From: Halorubrum sp. JWXQ-INN 858
GTDB lineage: Archaea > Halobacteriota > Halobacteria > Halobacteriales > Haloferacaceae
DNA length: 60,014 nt
Direction of reading: 5' to 3'
NCBI RefSeq assembly: GCF_009806985.1
Contig: NZ_WUAX01000006.1
Location: forward strand, 1-60,014
Part shown: piece after piece, positions 8,013 through 17,695 of the stretch
How positions within the stretch are numbered: position 1 is the stretch's first letter
How the letters are laid out: each line of letters begins with the position of its first letter
The notes under the pieces: generated by a model
Databases searched by the model: none
Seen by the model: the letters and a program-made list of their open reading frames with translations, nothing else
What the model was told of the DNA's origin: nothing
Position numbers and translations under genes: made by a program

Positions 8013-9755
8013 ATGTACATAGACCGCCCGGAGGACAGCGAAAGCACCAGCGACGAGGCCGGAACCGACGGCCGACGACGGTTCCTACGTGGCATCGGTG
8101 CCGCATCGCTCGGCGGGGCGTTCACCTCGCTCGCCGGCTGCCTCGGCGACGACGGCGACGGCGACGACCCGGATCGGGGCGAGCCGGTCGGACCGATCGA
8201 GGTCCTCGGCTACCCCGAATCGAACAGGGCCCCGTTCGAAACGCTCACGACGATCGTCGAGGAGATCAACTCGCTCGGCTTCAACCTCGAGTACAACCCG
8301 CTGAGTCGGGACCGACAGCTCGACCGCGTGTTCTTCGAGCACGACTTCGAGATCAGCAGCCTCGGGTACACGGGCCGGCCGGAACGATTGGACCCGAACG
8401 CGCTCCTGTGGGGCAACTACCATTCATCCGACATCGCCGGCGGCGCGTACAACTGGACCCACAACGACGACCCCGAGATCGACGAGGCGTTGGAAGCACA
8501 GCGGCGAGTCCTCGATCCGGACGAACGGCAACCGCTCGTCCACGAGGCACAGGAGGTCATCATCGGCAAGCCCGCGGGCGAGATGCCGATCCAGCACGAC
8601 GAGCTCACGAACGTGTACAACTCCGAGAAGTTCGACGGGTTCGAGGTCGTGCCGGGGCTCGGGTTGAACAACTACAGCACGTGGATGGGCGTCGAGGCGC
8701 TCACCGACGACCGGGAGCTGACCTGTGCGTACCCGCTCGACGTCCCGCACATCACGCCGCTGCAGGCGAACGAGACGAACATGATCACCCAGCGGAACAC
8801 CCACGACAGCCTCACGATCGTCGGCGACGACGGGCTACCGGAGCCGTGGCTGGCCGAGGACTGGGAGATCTCCGACGACAGCACCCGCATCGACTTCACG
8901 ATCCGTGACGGTCACGAGTTCACCGACGGCGAGCCGTGTACGGCCGAAGACGTGGTGTTCACCTACCAGTACATCCAGGAGTACGAGATCGCGTTCTTCA
9001 GCGGCGCGGTCGCCGTCATCGACGAGGTGTACGCCGACGGCAACGTCGTGACGTTCGAGCTAGAGGAGCCCGACGCGCCGATCTTCAACGACGCGTTCTC
9101 GCGGATCCACATCCTCCCCGAACACATCTGGAGCCGGGTCCCCGACGAGGTCGACGGGGTCGAGACTCCCGGCGAGTTCTCGCCGGTCGAGAGCGATCTC
9201 ACGGACGGACAGCTCGTCGGCAGCGGTCCGTACGAGTTCGACGAGTGGCGTCGCGGGACCGGCGTCAGGCTGACCGTTCGCGACAGTCACCCCGTCGCCA
9301 CGCCGGACATCGACTCCGTGTTCATCCAGACGATCGAGAGCCCGTCCGCGTTAACGACCGCGCTCCGCAACGAGGAGATCGACTTCGTCATCGAGAGCGA
9401 CGCGGACCCGGACGTGCTGAGCGACCTCGCGGAGGAGCAGGACCACCTGACGTTCGTCTCCTCGACGTCCGTCGGTTACGACGAGTGGGCGATGAAGACG
9501 AACGTCGAACCGATGGACCGCGAGTCCGTCCGCCAGGCGATGTCGATCATGATCCCGAAGGAGACGATCGTCAACGAGATCTGGCGCGGCTACGCCGAGG
9601 AGGCGATCTCGCCGATCAGCCCCGTCCTGGACTTCTGGCACAACCCGGACGTGACGAAGTGGCACGAGATGAGCCGCGAGGACGCGATCGAGATCCTCGA
9701 GGAGGACGGATTCACCGTCACCGAAGACCAGATCTACTACCCGCCGGACGCGTAA
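8013..9755 (+). CDS. dppA: Oligopeptide ABC transporter substrate-binding lipoprotein (SBP family 5)
   Basis: A 580-residue extracellular solute receptor. The N-terminus has a Tat motif GRRRFLRG (about residues 27-34) and a hydrophobic stretch ending in the lipobox LAGC (near 48). It is therefore exported folded and lipid-anchored, as usual in haloarchaea. An acidic linker follows. The mature part has the family-5 signature region with GHEFTDGEPCTAEDVVFTYQ and SGPYEFDEW. It is the first gene of dppABCDF and is followed 27 bp later by the first permease. Ligands of this family include di- and oligopeptides, nickel and sugars; the flanking peptidases favour peptides or N-modified amino acids. 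Confidence 0.88.
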   Translation: MYIDRPEDSESTSDEAGTDGRRRFLRGIGAASLGGAFTSLAGCLGDDGDGDDPDRGEPVGPIEVLGYPESNRAPFETLTTIVEEINSLGFNLEYNPLSRDRQLDRVFFEHDFEISSLGYTGRPERLDPNALLWGNYHSSDIAGGAYNWTHNDDPEIDEALEAQRRVLDPDERQPLVHEAQEVIIGKPAGEMPIQHDELTNVYNSEKFDGFEVVPGLGLNNYSTWMGVEALTDDRELTCAYPLDVPHITPLQANETNMITQRNTHDSLTIVGDDGLPEPWLAEDWEISDDSTRIDFTIRDGHEFTDGEPCTAEDVVFTYQYIQEYEIAFFSGAVAVIDEVYADGNVVTFELEEPDAPIFNDAFSRIHILPEHIWSRVPDEVDGVETPGEFSPVESDLTDGQLVGSGPYEFDEWRRGTGVRLTVRDSHPVATPDIDSVFIQTIESPSALTTALRNEEIDFVIESDADPDVLSDLAEEQDHLTFVSSTSVGYDEWAMKTNVEPMDRESVRQAMSIMIPKETIVNEIWRGYAEEAISPISPVLDFWHNPDVTKWHEMSREDAIEILEEDGFTVTEDQIYYPPDA

Positions 9756-9782
9756 TCGGTTCTCTCGGTCTCACACACGATT

Positions 9783-10754
9783 ATGGACTTCAAAACGTAC
9801 ATACTGAGGCGGATCGTCGGCACCGTGGTGACGTTCTTCGTCATCGCGAGCGTCGTCTTCTTCCTGTTCCGGATGGTCGGGGACCCGGCGTCGCTGTTCA
9901 TGGCCCCCGGGATGGACGGCGAACAGCTGGAACGGATCCGGGCGAGTTTCGGGCTCGATGAACCGTTATACGTACAGTACTATCGATACATGATCAACAT
10001 CCTCACGCTGGATTTCGGCGTGAGCTTCTACTACCGCTCGGACGTCGCCCCCGTCGTCTTCGAGCGGATGCTCAACAGCCTGTTCCTCACGATTCCGGCG
10101 ATCACGATCGCGTACGTCGGCGGCATCCTCGGGGGCGTGTACATGGCGTGGAACCGTGGCGAGCGGTCCGAGACGTTCGGGCTGCTGGCGGCGACCGCGT
10201 TCCGGTCGACCCCCCGGTTCTGGCTCGGCATCCTGCTGCTGTTCTTCGGCGCGGGGATCTTCGGGCTGTTCCCGAGCTTCGGGATGGTGTCACACAACGT
10301 GGACGCGACGGGGCTCGCGGTGCTGTTGGAGCCCGACTTCTACCACCACATCATCCTCCCGATCCTGTCGATGACGTTCTACCTGATGGGGCTCCCGCTG
10401 TTGCTCATGCGGACGAGCATGCTGGAGGTCATCAACGAGGACTTCATCGACGTCTGTATCGCGAAGGGGATCGGCGAGCGCGACGTCATGTACAAACACG
10501 CCGCACGCAACGCGATGCTCCCCGTCATCACGGCGATGGCGGTGGGGATCGCGTTCTCGTTCGGCGGCAACGTGCTGGTGGAGACGGTGTTCTCGTACCC
10601 CGGCGTCGGTCGGCTCATGGTCGACTCGGTGTTCCGGAGCGACTACCCCGTCGCCCAGTTCGCGTTCCTCCTGATGGCCGCGGCCGTGTTGACGATGAAC
10701 CTCATCGCGGACCTGGCCTATTCGTACCTCGACCCACGGGTGAGCTTAGAATGA
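9783..10754 (+). CDS. dppB: Peptide ABC transporter permease, DppB type
   Basis: A 323-residue inner-membrane permease. The first transmembrane helix is at residues 10-30, followed by the extracellular GDPASLFMAPGMD segment typical of DppB/OppB. Five more helices lie in the rest. The cytoplasmic EAA-type loop reads DVCIAKGIGERDVMYKHAARNAMLP (about 222-246), the contact to the ATPases. Length matches the family. It lies between the binding protein and the second permease in one co-directional operon. Confidence 0.9.
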   Translation: MDFKTYILRRIVGTVVTFFVIASVVFFLFRMVGDPASLFMAPGMDGEQLERIRASFGLDEPLYVQYYRYMINILTLDFGVSFYYRSDVAPVVFERMLNSLFLTIPAITIAYVGGILGGVYMAWNRGERSETFGLLAATAFRSTPRFWLGILLLFFGAGIFGLFPSFGMVSHNVDATGLAVLLEPDFYHHIILPILSMTFYLMGLPLLLMRTSMLEVINEDFIDVCIAKGIGERDVMYKHAARNAMLPVITAMAVGIAFSFGGNVLVETVFSYPGVGRLMVDSVFRSDYPVAQFAFLLMAAAVLTMNLIADLAYSYLDPRVSLE

Positions 10755-10791
10755 TCTCCTCGACGACACGGCGACACGGCGGTGAGCGCGG

Positions 10792-11742
10792 ATGAGTATC
10801 TCACGGCGGATCGACGGCTACCTCACGCGGCTGAAGCAGGTGGACTCGGACGACGTCAAGCGCGAGGCGCGGATCTCCTACGAGTTCGCGCGGGGCGTGT
10901 TCGACATCGTCAACAGCAACCGGCTCGCGCGGATCGGGATGGTGCTTCTGGCCCTGTTCCTCATCGTCGGGCTGTTCGCGCCGCTGCTCGCGCCGCACGG
11001 TGCGTACGAGCGGCAGATCGCCGACGACGGGTCGTGGGACCGGAACGCGGCCCCGTCCCTTGACAACCCGCTCGGAACGACCGCGTCCGCGTATGACGTG
11101 CTCTCACAGGTCATCCTCGGGACGCGCGTCGCGCTGATCGCGGGGATACTGACGGCGTTCTTCGTCGGCGGGATCGGCACGTTCGCCGGCATCGTCGCGG
11201 GCTACTACGGCGGCAATGCCGGGAACGCGATCATGCGGCTCGTCGACCTCGCGTACGGCGTGCCGTTCCTCCCGTTCGCGATCGTGTTGGTGATCGTGCT
11301 CGGCGCGAGCCTGTGGAACATCATCCTCGCGATCTCGCTCATCCTCTGGCGGGAGACCGCCCGGGTGATCCGGGCGGAGGTGATCTCGATACGCGAGCTC
11401 GCAGTGATCGACGCCGCCCGCGCCAGCGGGGCCAGCGACGCGCGGATCATCGTCCACCACATCTTCCCGAAGGTGTTGCCGACGGCGGTGCTGTACTCGG
11501 TGTTCGCCATCGGGTGGGCGATCCTCGCGGAGGCGGGGCTCGCGTTCCTCGGCTTCAGCGACCACGAGATGATCAGCTGGGGGGCCATGCTGCAGGCGGC
11601 CTACAACAGCCAGGCGCTCGACCAGCGGCTCTGGTTCTGGATCTTCCCCCCGGGGATCGCCATCAGCCTGCTCGTCCTGTCGGTGTACCTGATCGCACAA
11701 GGTATCGAGGAAGTGGTCAACCCGCAGCTGCGGGAGGTGTAA
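10792..11742 (+). CDS. dppC: Peptide ABC transporter permease, DppC type
   Basis: A 316-residue membrane permease. A cytosolic N-terminus of about 50 residues precedes the first helix (VLLALFLIVGLFAPLLAPHG), after which come LDNPLGTTASAYDVL, the usual DppC periplasmic signature, and four or five further helices. The EAA-type loop is IDAARASGASDARIIVHHIFPKVLP. It starts 37 bp after dppB and ends three bases before the start of dppD. With dppB it forms the heterodimeric channel. Confidence 0.9.
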   Translation: MSISRRIDGYLTRLKQVDSDDVKREARISYEFARGVFDIVNSNRLARIGMVLLALFLIVGLFAPLLAPHGAYERQIADDGSWDRNAAPSLDNPLGTTASAYDVLSQVILGTRVALIAGILTAFFVGGIGTFAGIVAGYYGGNAGNAIMRLVDLAYGVPFLPFAIVLVIVLGASLWNIILAISLILWRETARVIRAEVISIRELAVIDAARASGASDARIIVHHIFPKVLPTAVLYSVFAIGWAILAEAGLAFLGFSDHEMISWGAMLQAAYNSQALDQRLWFWIFPPGIAISLLVLSVYLIAQGIEEVVNPQLREV

Positions 11743-11745
11743 TCG

Positions 11746-12746
<1,001 letters not shown>

Positions 12747-12762
<16 letters not shown>

Positions 12763-13808
12763 TGGAAGTCCGCGGGCTGAAAAAGCACTACCCGGTCGAC
12801 ACGGGGCTCCTCAAGAAGCTCCGCGGCGAGCAACGGCGCGTCCACGCCGTCGACGGCGTCGACTTCGACATCCGTAAAGGGGAGATCCTCGGGCTCGCGG
12901 GCGAGTCCGGCTGCGGGAAGACGACGACGGGGAAGTGTCTCACGCACCTCGTGGAGGTGACGGACGGGACGATGACGTTCGGCGACGACCGGATCGACAT
13001 CGCCGGGCTGTCCGGTCCCGAGCTGAAGGCGTACCGTCGACGGGCTCAGATCATCTTCCAGGACCCGTTCGAGTCGATCAACGACCGGTTCACGATCCGG
13101 AAATGGGTCGGCGAGCCGCTGAAGATCCACGGGATCGTCCCCGAGGAGGGGTTCGAGGCGAAGATCAGCAACTGTCTCGAGCAGAGCGGGCTGACGCCGG
13201 CGGCGGAGTACCTCGACCGGTTCCCCCACGAGCTCAGCGGCGGACAGCGACAGCGGATCGCCATCGCCCGGGCGCTCGTGTTGGACCCCGAGTTCATCGT
13301 CGCCGACGAGCCGACGTCGATGCTCGACGTCTCCGTTCGTGCCGGGCTGTTGCGCGTGTTCAAAAAGCTCGTCGAGGAGCAGGGGGTGACGGTGTTGTAC
13401 ATCTCACACGACCTCTCGCTGCTCCGATACGTGTGTGACCGCATCGGGATCATGTACCAGGGAGAGCTGGCCGAGATCGGCGACTCGGACGCGGTGTTAC
13501 AGGACCCGAAGCACCCGTACACGCAAGCGTTGGTGTCGGCGGTCCCGCGGTCGGACCCGCTCACGAAGCGGGAACGCGTGCGGATCCCGAGCGAGGTCGT
13601 CGACAGGTACGGCGGGATCGAGGGCTGCTCGTTTAAGGACCGGTGTCCGTACCGGTTCGAGCGGTGCGAGGAGAAACCCCGGTTGGTAGCGATGGACGGG
13701 CCCGTCGAGCAGCGCGTCGCGTGTCACCTCTACGACGACGCGGTCGAGGAGACGATGGACGACATCGAGCCGGACTTCGAAGAGAAGAAGACGTTCGACA
13801 TCGTGTGA
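12747..13808 (+). CDS. dppF: Peptide ABC transporter ATPase, DppF type
   Basis: A 353-residue second ATPase of the transporter. Walker A GESGCGKTT, signature LSGGQRQR, Walker B IVADEPTSMLD and H-loop ISHDLS are present, and the C-terminal CSFKDRCPYRFERC repeats the Cys pattern of dppD. The ATG at 12747 lies inside the end of dppD and is preceded by AAGGAGGAAG, a strong Shine-Dalgarno sequence, consistent with translational coupling. A second in-frame ATG at 12762 is possible. It ends the conserved dppABCDF block. Confidence 0.9.
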
Positions 13809-13819
13809 CTCGACGACAC

Positions 13820-14296
13820 ATGCTCATCACGCTCTCGCTCACGCTGCTCGCCCTCGCGGGCGCGACGCTCGCGGCGGTCGCCGTCTGGGCCGCACTCCGG
13901 GTCGAACGGACCGGCGCGTTGACCAGCCGGCGGCGGGACGTCCTGTTGGAGCGCCGCCTCGACGCCTATCGGGAGATCATGGCGGCCGTCGTGAGCCTCA
14001 ATCGACAGTGCGTCTCCCTCAGCGAGCGGCACTTCAAGGACCAGACGGAGCGACTGGCGTTCGGCAACGAGTCCGACCTGAAGGAGCCGTACGAGGAGAT
14101 CACCGAGACGTACCAGTCGAACTACCACGTCATCGCCCCGGAGGTTCGTGACGCGATCGCCGACTACCTGGACTACCTCAACACGTATCACGAGGAGGCG
14201 ACCCAGATCGGGCTCCTGCTCTCGAAGGGCGGGAGCATCGCCCAGGCGATGCGCGAGGACCTCGGGCTCGATCCGATGTTCTCGGAGGACGAGTAG
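13820..14296 (+). CDS. Small single-pass membrane protein of unknown function
   Basis: A 158-residue protein starting 11 bp after dppF, so very likely cotranscribed. Residues 1-24 form one hydrophobic helix (LITLSLTLLALAGATLAAVAVW), followed by a basic stretch (SRRRDVLLERRLDAYREI) and a long helical, acidic cytosolic domain ending SEDE. No family recognised. Its position in the dpp operon suggests a membrane accessory or scaffold role, which is only inference. Confidence 0.65.
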   Translation: MLITLSLTLLALAGATLAAVAVWAALRVERTGALTSRRRDVLLERRLDAYREIMAAVVSLNRQCVSLSERHFKDQTERLAFGNESDLKEPYEEITETYQSNYHVIAPEVRDAIADYLDYLNTYHEEATQIGLLLSKGGSIAQAMREDLGLDPMFSEDE

Positions 14297-14324
14297 CCAC
14301 GGAACGGTCCCCGGAACCCCCGGG

Positions 14325-14475
14325 CGACGACGATGACGCCAACGACGATGACAACGATGGCGCCAACGACGATGACGACGACAACGATGACGACAACGAT
14401 GACGCCAACGACGACAACGATGACGCCAACGACGATGACGCCAACGACGACAACGATGACGCCAACGACGACGAA
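14325..14475. repeat. Low-complexity GAC/GAT/AAC/GCC repeat upstream of M28 copy 2
   Basis: About 150 bp built from GACGATGACGCCAAC-like modules. Read in the frame of the following peptidase gene it encodes only D, N, A and an occasional G, with no stop before the ATG at 14503. No upstream ATG opens that frame. It is therefore called a non-coding repeat or a relic coding repeat. It is absent upstream of copy 1. Confidence 0.7.
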
Positions 14476-14502
14476 CACATCCCCTCCCCCACGGACACAG
14501 TC

Positions 14503-16254
14503 ATGTTAACGCCGATCGACAGAACGACGGAACGAGAGGTTATCGAAGCGATCGACGGGTCGGAGCTCGAGCGCCACGTGGACGCGTTGAGCGACCTCAC
14601 CCGCGTCGCCGGAACGAGCGGCGAGCGGATCGCCAGCGAGTACATCGTCGACACGCTCGACTCGTACGGCGTCGACGCCGAGATACTCGAACACGAGAGC
14701 TACGTCAGCGTCCCGGAGGACGCGGGTGTCGAAGTCACCGTGCCGACGGCGAGGCGGTTCGACGACGCGATCACGGTCTCGTTCAGCGCGAGCACGCCCC
14801 CGGGCGGGGTCCACGCGGAGGCCGTCCGTCTCGGGGAGGTGACGCCGGAAACCGTTCGGGCCACCCCGGTTCGGGGCCGGATCGCCGTCGTCGAGGGGTT
14901 GCCGACGCCGGACCCGGTCGGACTCCTCGACGACGCCGGGGCCGCGGGGGTCGTCTTCGTGTCGCCGACCGAGGGGCACCTCCACGAGATGATCGTCAGC
15001 CCGGTGTGGGGGACGCCGACGCCCTCGCAGGTCGACGACTTCCCGGATATCCCCGTCGCCGAGGTGTCGAAGGAGGCCGGCGAGTGGCTCGGGGAGAAAC
15101 TCGATTCGGGACCGGTCGAGCTGACGGTTCGGACGTCGGTGACGACGGAGCTGCGGACGCTGCCGTGTCCGGTCGGCCGCATCGACGGGAGCGGGAGCGA
15201 CCGCTACTTCGTCGTCGGCAACCACGTCGACTCGTGGCACGAGGGGGTGACGGACAACGCGACGGCGGTGGCGACGACGCTGGAGCTCGCGCGGCTGTTC
15301 GCGGAGCGCGAGCCGAAACGCGGGCTCGTCTTCGGCTTCTGGTCGGCCCACTCGACCGGCCGGTACGCCGGCAGCGCGTGGTACGCCGACGAGTACTGGA
15401 ACGACCTGCGGGAGAACGGCGTCGCCTACCTCCACATCGACCTCCCCGGGCTCAACGGTGCCGACTCGCTGTGGTTCCAACACATGGCGGAGCTGGAGGA
15501 CGAGCATCTCGACGCGATGCGTACCGCCACCGACTTCGATCTCCGCGAGGGGGACGACAGCTGGTTGGGGAGCAGCGACCGGCCGGCGCGGAACTCGGAC
15601 CAGTCGTTCTGGGGGACGGGGCTGAGCTCGCTGCTGTCCGGCGGACGCCTCGATCCGGGGACCGAGGAGGGCGGGCCGATCGGCGGGGGATGGTGGTGGC
15701 ACACGCCGGCGGACACCCGCGACAAAGTCGACTTCGACGTGCTCCACGAGGAGACGAAGCTGTACGTCGCGCTCGCCGCGCGGATCTGTGAGTCGCCGGT
15801 ACTGCCACACGACTACACCGCCACCGTTGACGACATCGAGGAGACGCTGTCGGACGCGACCGAGACGCTGTCGTTCGACGTCGACTTCGCCCCGGAGCGG
15901 GAGCGGATCGAGCGGCTTCGCGGAACGATCGAGCGGGTGAACGACGTCATCGAGGGGGCCGCCGAGGAGGCCGAGGGCGCGGGAAGCCTCGCCGCCGCGG
16001 AGGACGTCCAGGTGGCGCTCGGCAACGTGTTGATCCCCGCGCTGTACATGGACCGACCGCCGTACGAACAGGAGCCAGCGGTGGCGTACGCGCCGCTTCC
16101 GGGGCTTCGGTCGGACGGGATCAACGCGGGCTCCTCGGCACAACAGCAGTGTTTCGAACGGGTTTCGGTCCGGCGCTCCCGGAACCGGGTGATCCATCAC
16201 CTCGATCGCGCCCAGCGGATCGCCGACCGGTTCCTCGACGAGCACGAGGACTGA
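14503..16254 (+). CDS. M28-family peptidase homologue with PA-like insert (copy 2), catalytic Glu pair missing
   Basis: A 583-residue paralogue of 6196-7968, starting MLTPIDRTTE against MIEPIDRTTE in copy 1. Metal-site motifs are VVGNHVDSWH, TDNATA, LHIDLPG and WWWHTPADT. As in copy 1 the Glu-Glu motif is replaced by SAHSTGRYAGS. The PA-like insert (about 60-210) and the last 130 residues have diverged from copy 1, while the core is almost identical even at silent sites. It lies downstream of the transporter and of the D/N/A repeat. Retention of two copies with the same odd active site argues for a real, non-standard activity. Confidence 0.75.
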   Translation: MLTPIDRTTEREVIEAIDGSELERHVDALSDLTRVAGTSGERIASEYIVDTLDSYGVDAEILEHESYVSVPEDAGVEVTVPTARRFDDAITVSFSASTPPGGVHAEAVRLGEVTPETVRATPVRGRIAVVEGLPTPDPVGLLDDAGAAGVVFVSPTEGHLHEMIVSPVWGTPTPSQVDDFPDIPVAEVSKEAGEWLGEKLDSGPVELTVRTSVTTELRTLPCPVGRIDGSGSDRYFVVGNHVDSWHEGVTDNATAVATTLELARLFAEREPKRGLVFGFWSAHSTGRYAGSAWYADEYWNDLRENGVAYLHIDLPGLNGADSLWFQHMAELEDEHLDAMRTATDFDLREGDDSWLGSSDRPARNSDQSFWGTGLSSLLSGGRLDPGTEEGGPIGGGWWWHTPADTRDKVDFDVLHEETKLYVALAARICESPVLPHDYTATVDDIEETLSDATETLSFDVDFAPERERIERLRGTIERVNDVIEGAAEEAEGAGSLAAAEDVQVALGNVLIPALYMDRPPYEQEPAVAYAPLPGLRSDGINAGSSAQQQCFERVSVRRSRNRVIHHLDRAQRIADRFLDEHED

Positions 16255-16318
16255 GCCACGATCGGGGGAACGGTTCGGCCCTCCCCCGCCGGCGGGTCTC
16301 GGCTTTCGTCGCGCGTGC

Positions 16319-17089
16319 CTAGACGGACCAGCCGCCGTCGACCGGCAGCACCTGTGCAGTGATGAACCGTGCGGCGTCGCTACAGAGGAACGTCACCGCC
16401 TCGGCGACGTCCTCCGGGTTTCCGATATACGGCAACAGCGTCCGCTGTGTCGCGCTGACGAGTCGGGCCTGGTCGCCGAGTTCGTCGGCGGTCTTGCCGA
16501 CGAGGTCCTCCTTTTCCAGGCCGGCGCGGATGATCCCGGGGGCGACCGCGTTCACCCGCACCCCGTGTTCGGAGTGGTCCGCCGCCAGCTGTCGCGTCAT
16601 GCTGACGAGCGCTCCCTTCGCGGACGCGTAGTCCGCCGACTGCCGGTAGGGGACGAGCGCGCCGACGGAGGCCATGTTGACGATCCGCCCGTCACCCGCC
16701 TCCACCATCGCGGGGAGGGCACGACGGCACACGTGATACGCGCCCTCGACGTGGATCCGGTACATCGTACGCCACATCTCGAGGTCGACGTCCTGGATCG
16801 TCCCGCGGCTCCCGATGCCGGCGTTGTTGACCGCGATCGACGGCTCCCCGTACTCCCGGGCGGCGGCGAACAGCTCGTCGACGTCGTCCGGCTCCGAGAC
16901 GTCGCCGACCACGAGGGTCCCCTCGGCGACGACGTCGTCGAAGTGATCGCCGTCGTCGTGTGGCTCGGCGTCGATGTCGAGCCCGACGACCGTCGCCCCG
17001 CACGACGACAGGAGATCCGCGGTCGCCCGTCCGATCCCCGCTCCCGCCCCGGTAACTACCGCTACGTGTCCGTCTAGGTCGACGTACAT
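16319..17089 (-). CDS. Short-chain dehydrogenase/reductase (second SDR of the island)
   Basis: A 256-residue classical SDR. Motifs are TGAGAGIG (cofactor loop), GLDIDAE (end of strand 2, favouring NAD), AVNNAGIGS, NMASVGA (Ser), DYASAKGA (Tyr/Lys) and the closing PVDGGWSV. The frame stays open upstream as far as 17305, but that extension is not family-like. The ATG at 17089 has a TATA-like CATAAACC 27 bp upstream, so I chose it. It is convergent with M28 copy 2 and closes the catabolic island. Substrate unknown. Confidence 0.85.
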   Translation of the reverse strand: MYVDLDGHVAVVTGAGAGIGRATADLLSSCGATVVGLDIDAEPHDDGDHFDDVVAEGTLVVGDVSEPDDVDELFAAAREYGEPSIAVNNAGIGSRGTIQDVDLEMWRTMYRIHVEGAYHVCRRALPAMVEAGDGRIVNMASVGALVPYRQSADYASAKGALVSMTRQLAADHSEHGVRVNAVAPGIIRAGLEKEDLVGKTADELGDQARLVSATQRTLLPYIGNPEDVAEAVTFLCSDAARFITAQVLPVDGGWSV

Positions 17090-17112
17090 ACGGCACTGAC
17101 CGAGCGAGAACA

Positions 17113-17120
17113 CATAAACC
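17113..17120 (-). promoter_or_regulatory. TATA-like box for the second SDR
   Basis: Minus strand GGTTTATG, centred 27 bp before the ATG at 17089. It predicts a leaderless transcript and fixes the start. Confidence 0.5.
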
Positions 17121-17663
17121 ATCGGGTCCGGAGGATCGAGGGTCCTGAACGCCGGCAAGTCGGGGAACTCTCTCGCTGTCGATGCTGGGACCCTCTCGCT
17201 GCCGATGCCCGCAGAACCGCGCGGCTTCCGGGTGCTCGTCTGCGGCCCGAACGGATCTGAACGGATCGTATAAAGTATATTTATTATGAGTATTCTGTAG
17301 AACATACGGTTTGACTACATATAGTGATGTCGACCCGATCATTTACTGGATTTCGTATGCCATCGATGGCCACGATCCAACTGATCCATGAAATAGGCTT
17401 ATAAGGGCCTCAAATACAGTATTTGTAACACTACTTCTCTGTGCTCATCGAGTACCATCGTCACGTCGTCGATCCTCTTCTTGACTCTCACGCACTCTCG
17501 AATGTGCTAACTATATATTTTATATATTGTTTAAGAATTTGGTATTTTTTGAGAGGAGAGAGGCAGGTCCAATCCGCAATGACGCTTAGTCTCCCCGGTC
17601 CGATCGGACCGTTCTCGGTACGGGACGAGGCTGACGAACCCCCGTCCGGCTGACGACCGGTAA
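17121..17663. other. A+T-rich gap without a convincing gene
   Basis: No convincing gene. The stretch from about 17265 to 17540 is markedly richer in A+T than its surroundings (for example ATATATTTTATATATTG near 17512-17528) and holds several TATA-like motifs. A 70-codon open frame at 17441-17653 has no family resemblance, and its composition follows the DNA rather than haloarchaeal protein usage. No inverted repeats or direct flanking repeats typical of an insertion were recognised. Confidence 0.6.
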
Positions 17664-17695
17664 GGTACTTACGCGGCCACCCGTAACGAACCCCC

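Noticed and set aside
14188..14654. Minus-strand Val/Ile- and Ser/Leu-rich frames over the D/N/A repeat
   Set aside because: They are read-throughs of the low-complexity repeat and antisense to two genes, with no promoter-like signal or family resemblance.
17441..17653. A 70-codon frame in the AT-rich gap
   Set aside because: No family resemblance and composition dictated by the local DNA. No TATA-like box at a suitable distance was convincing.
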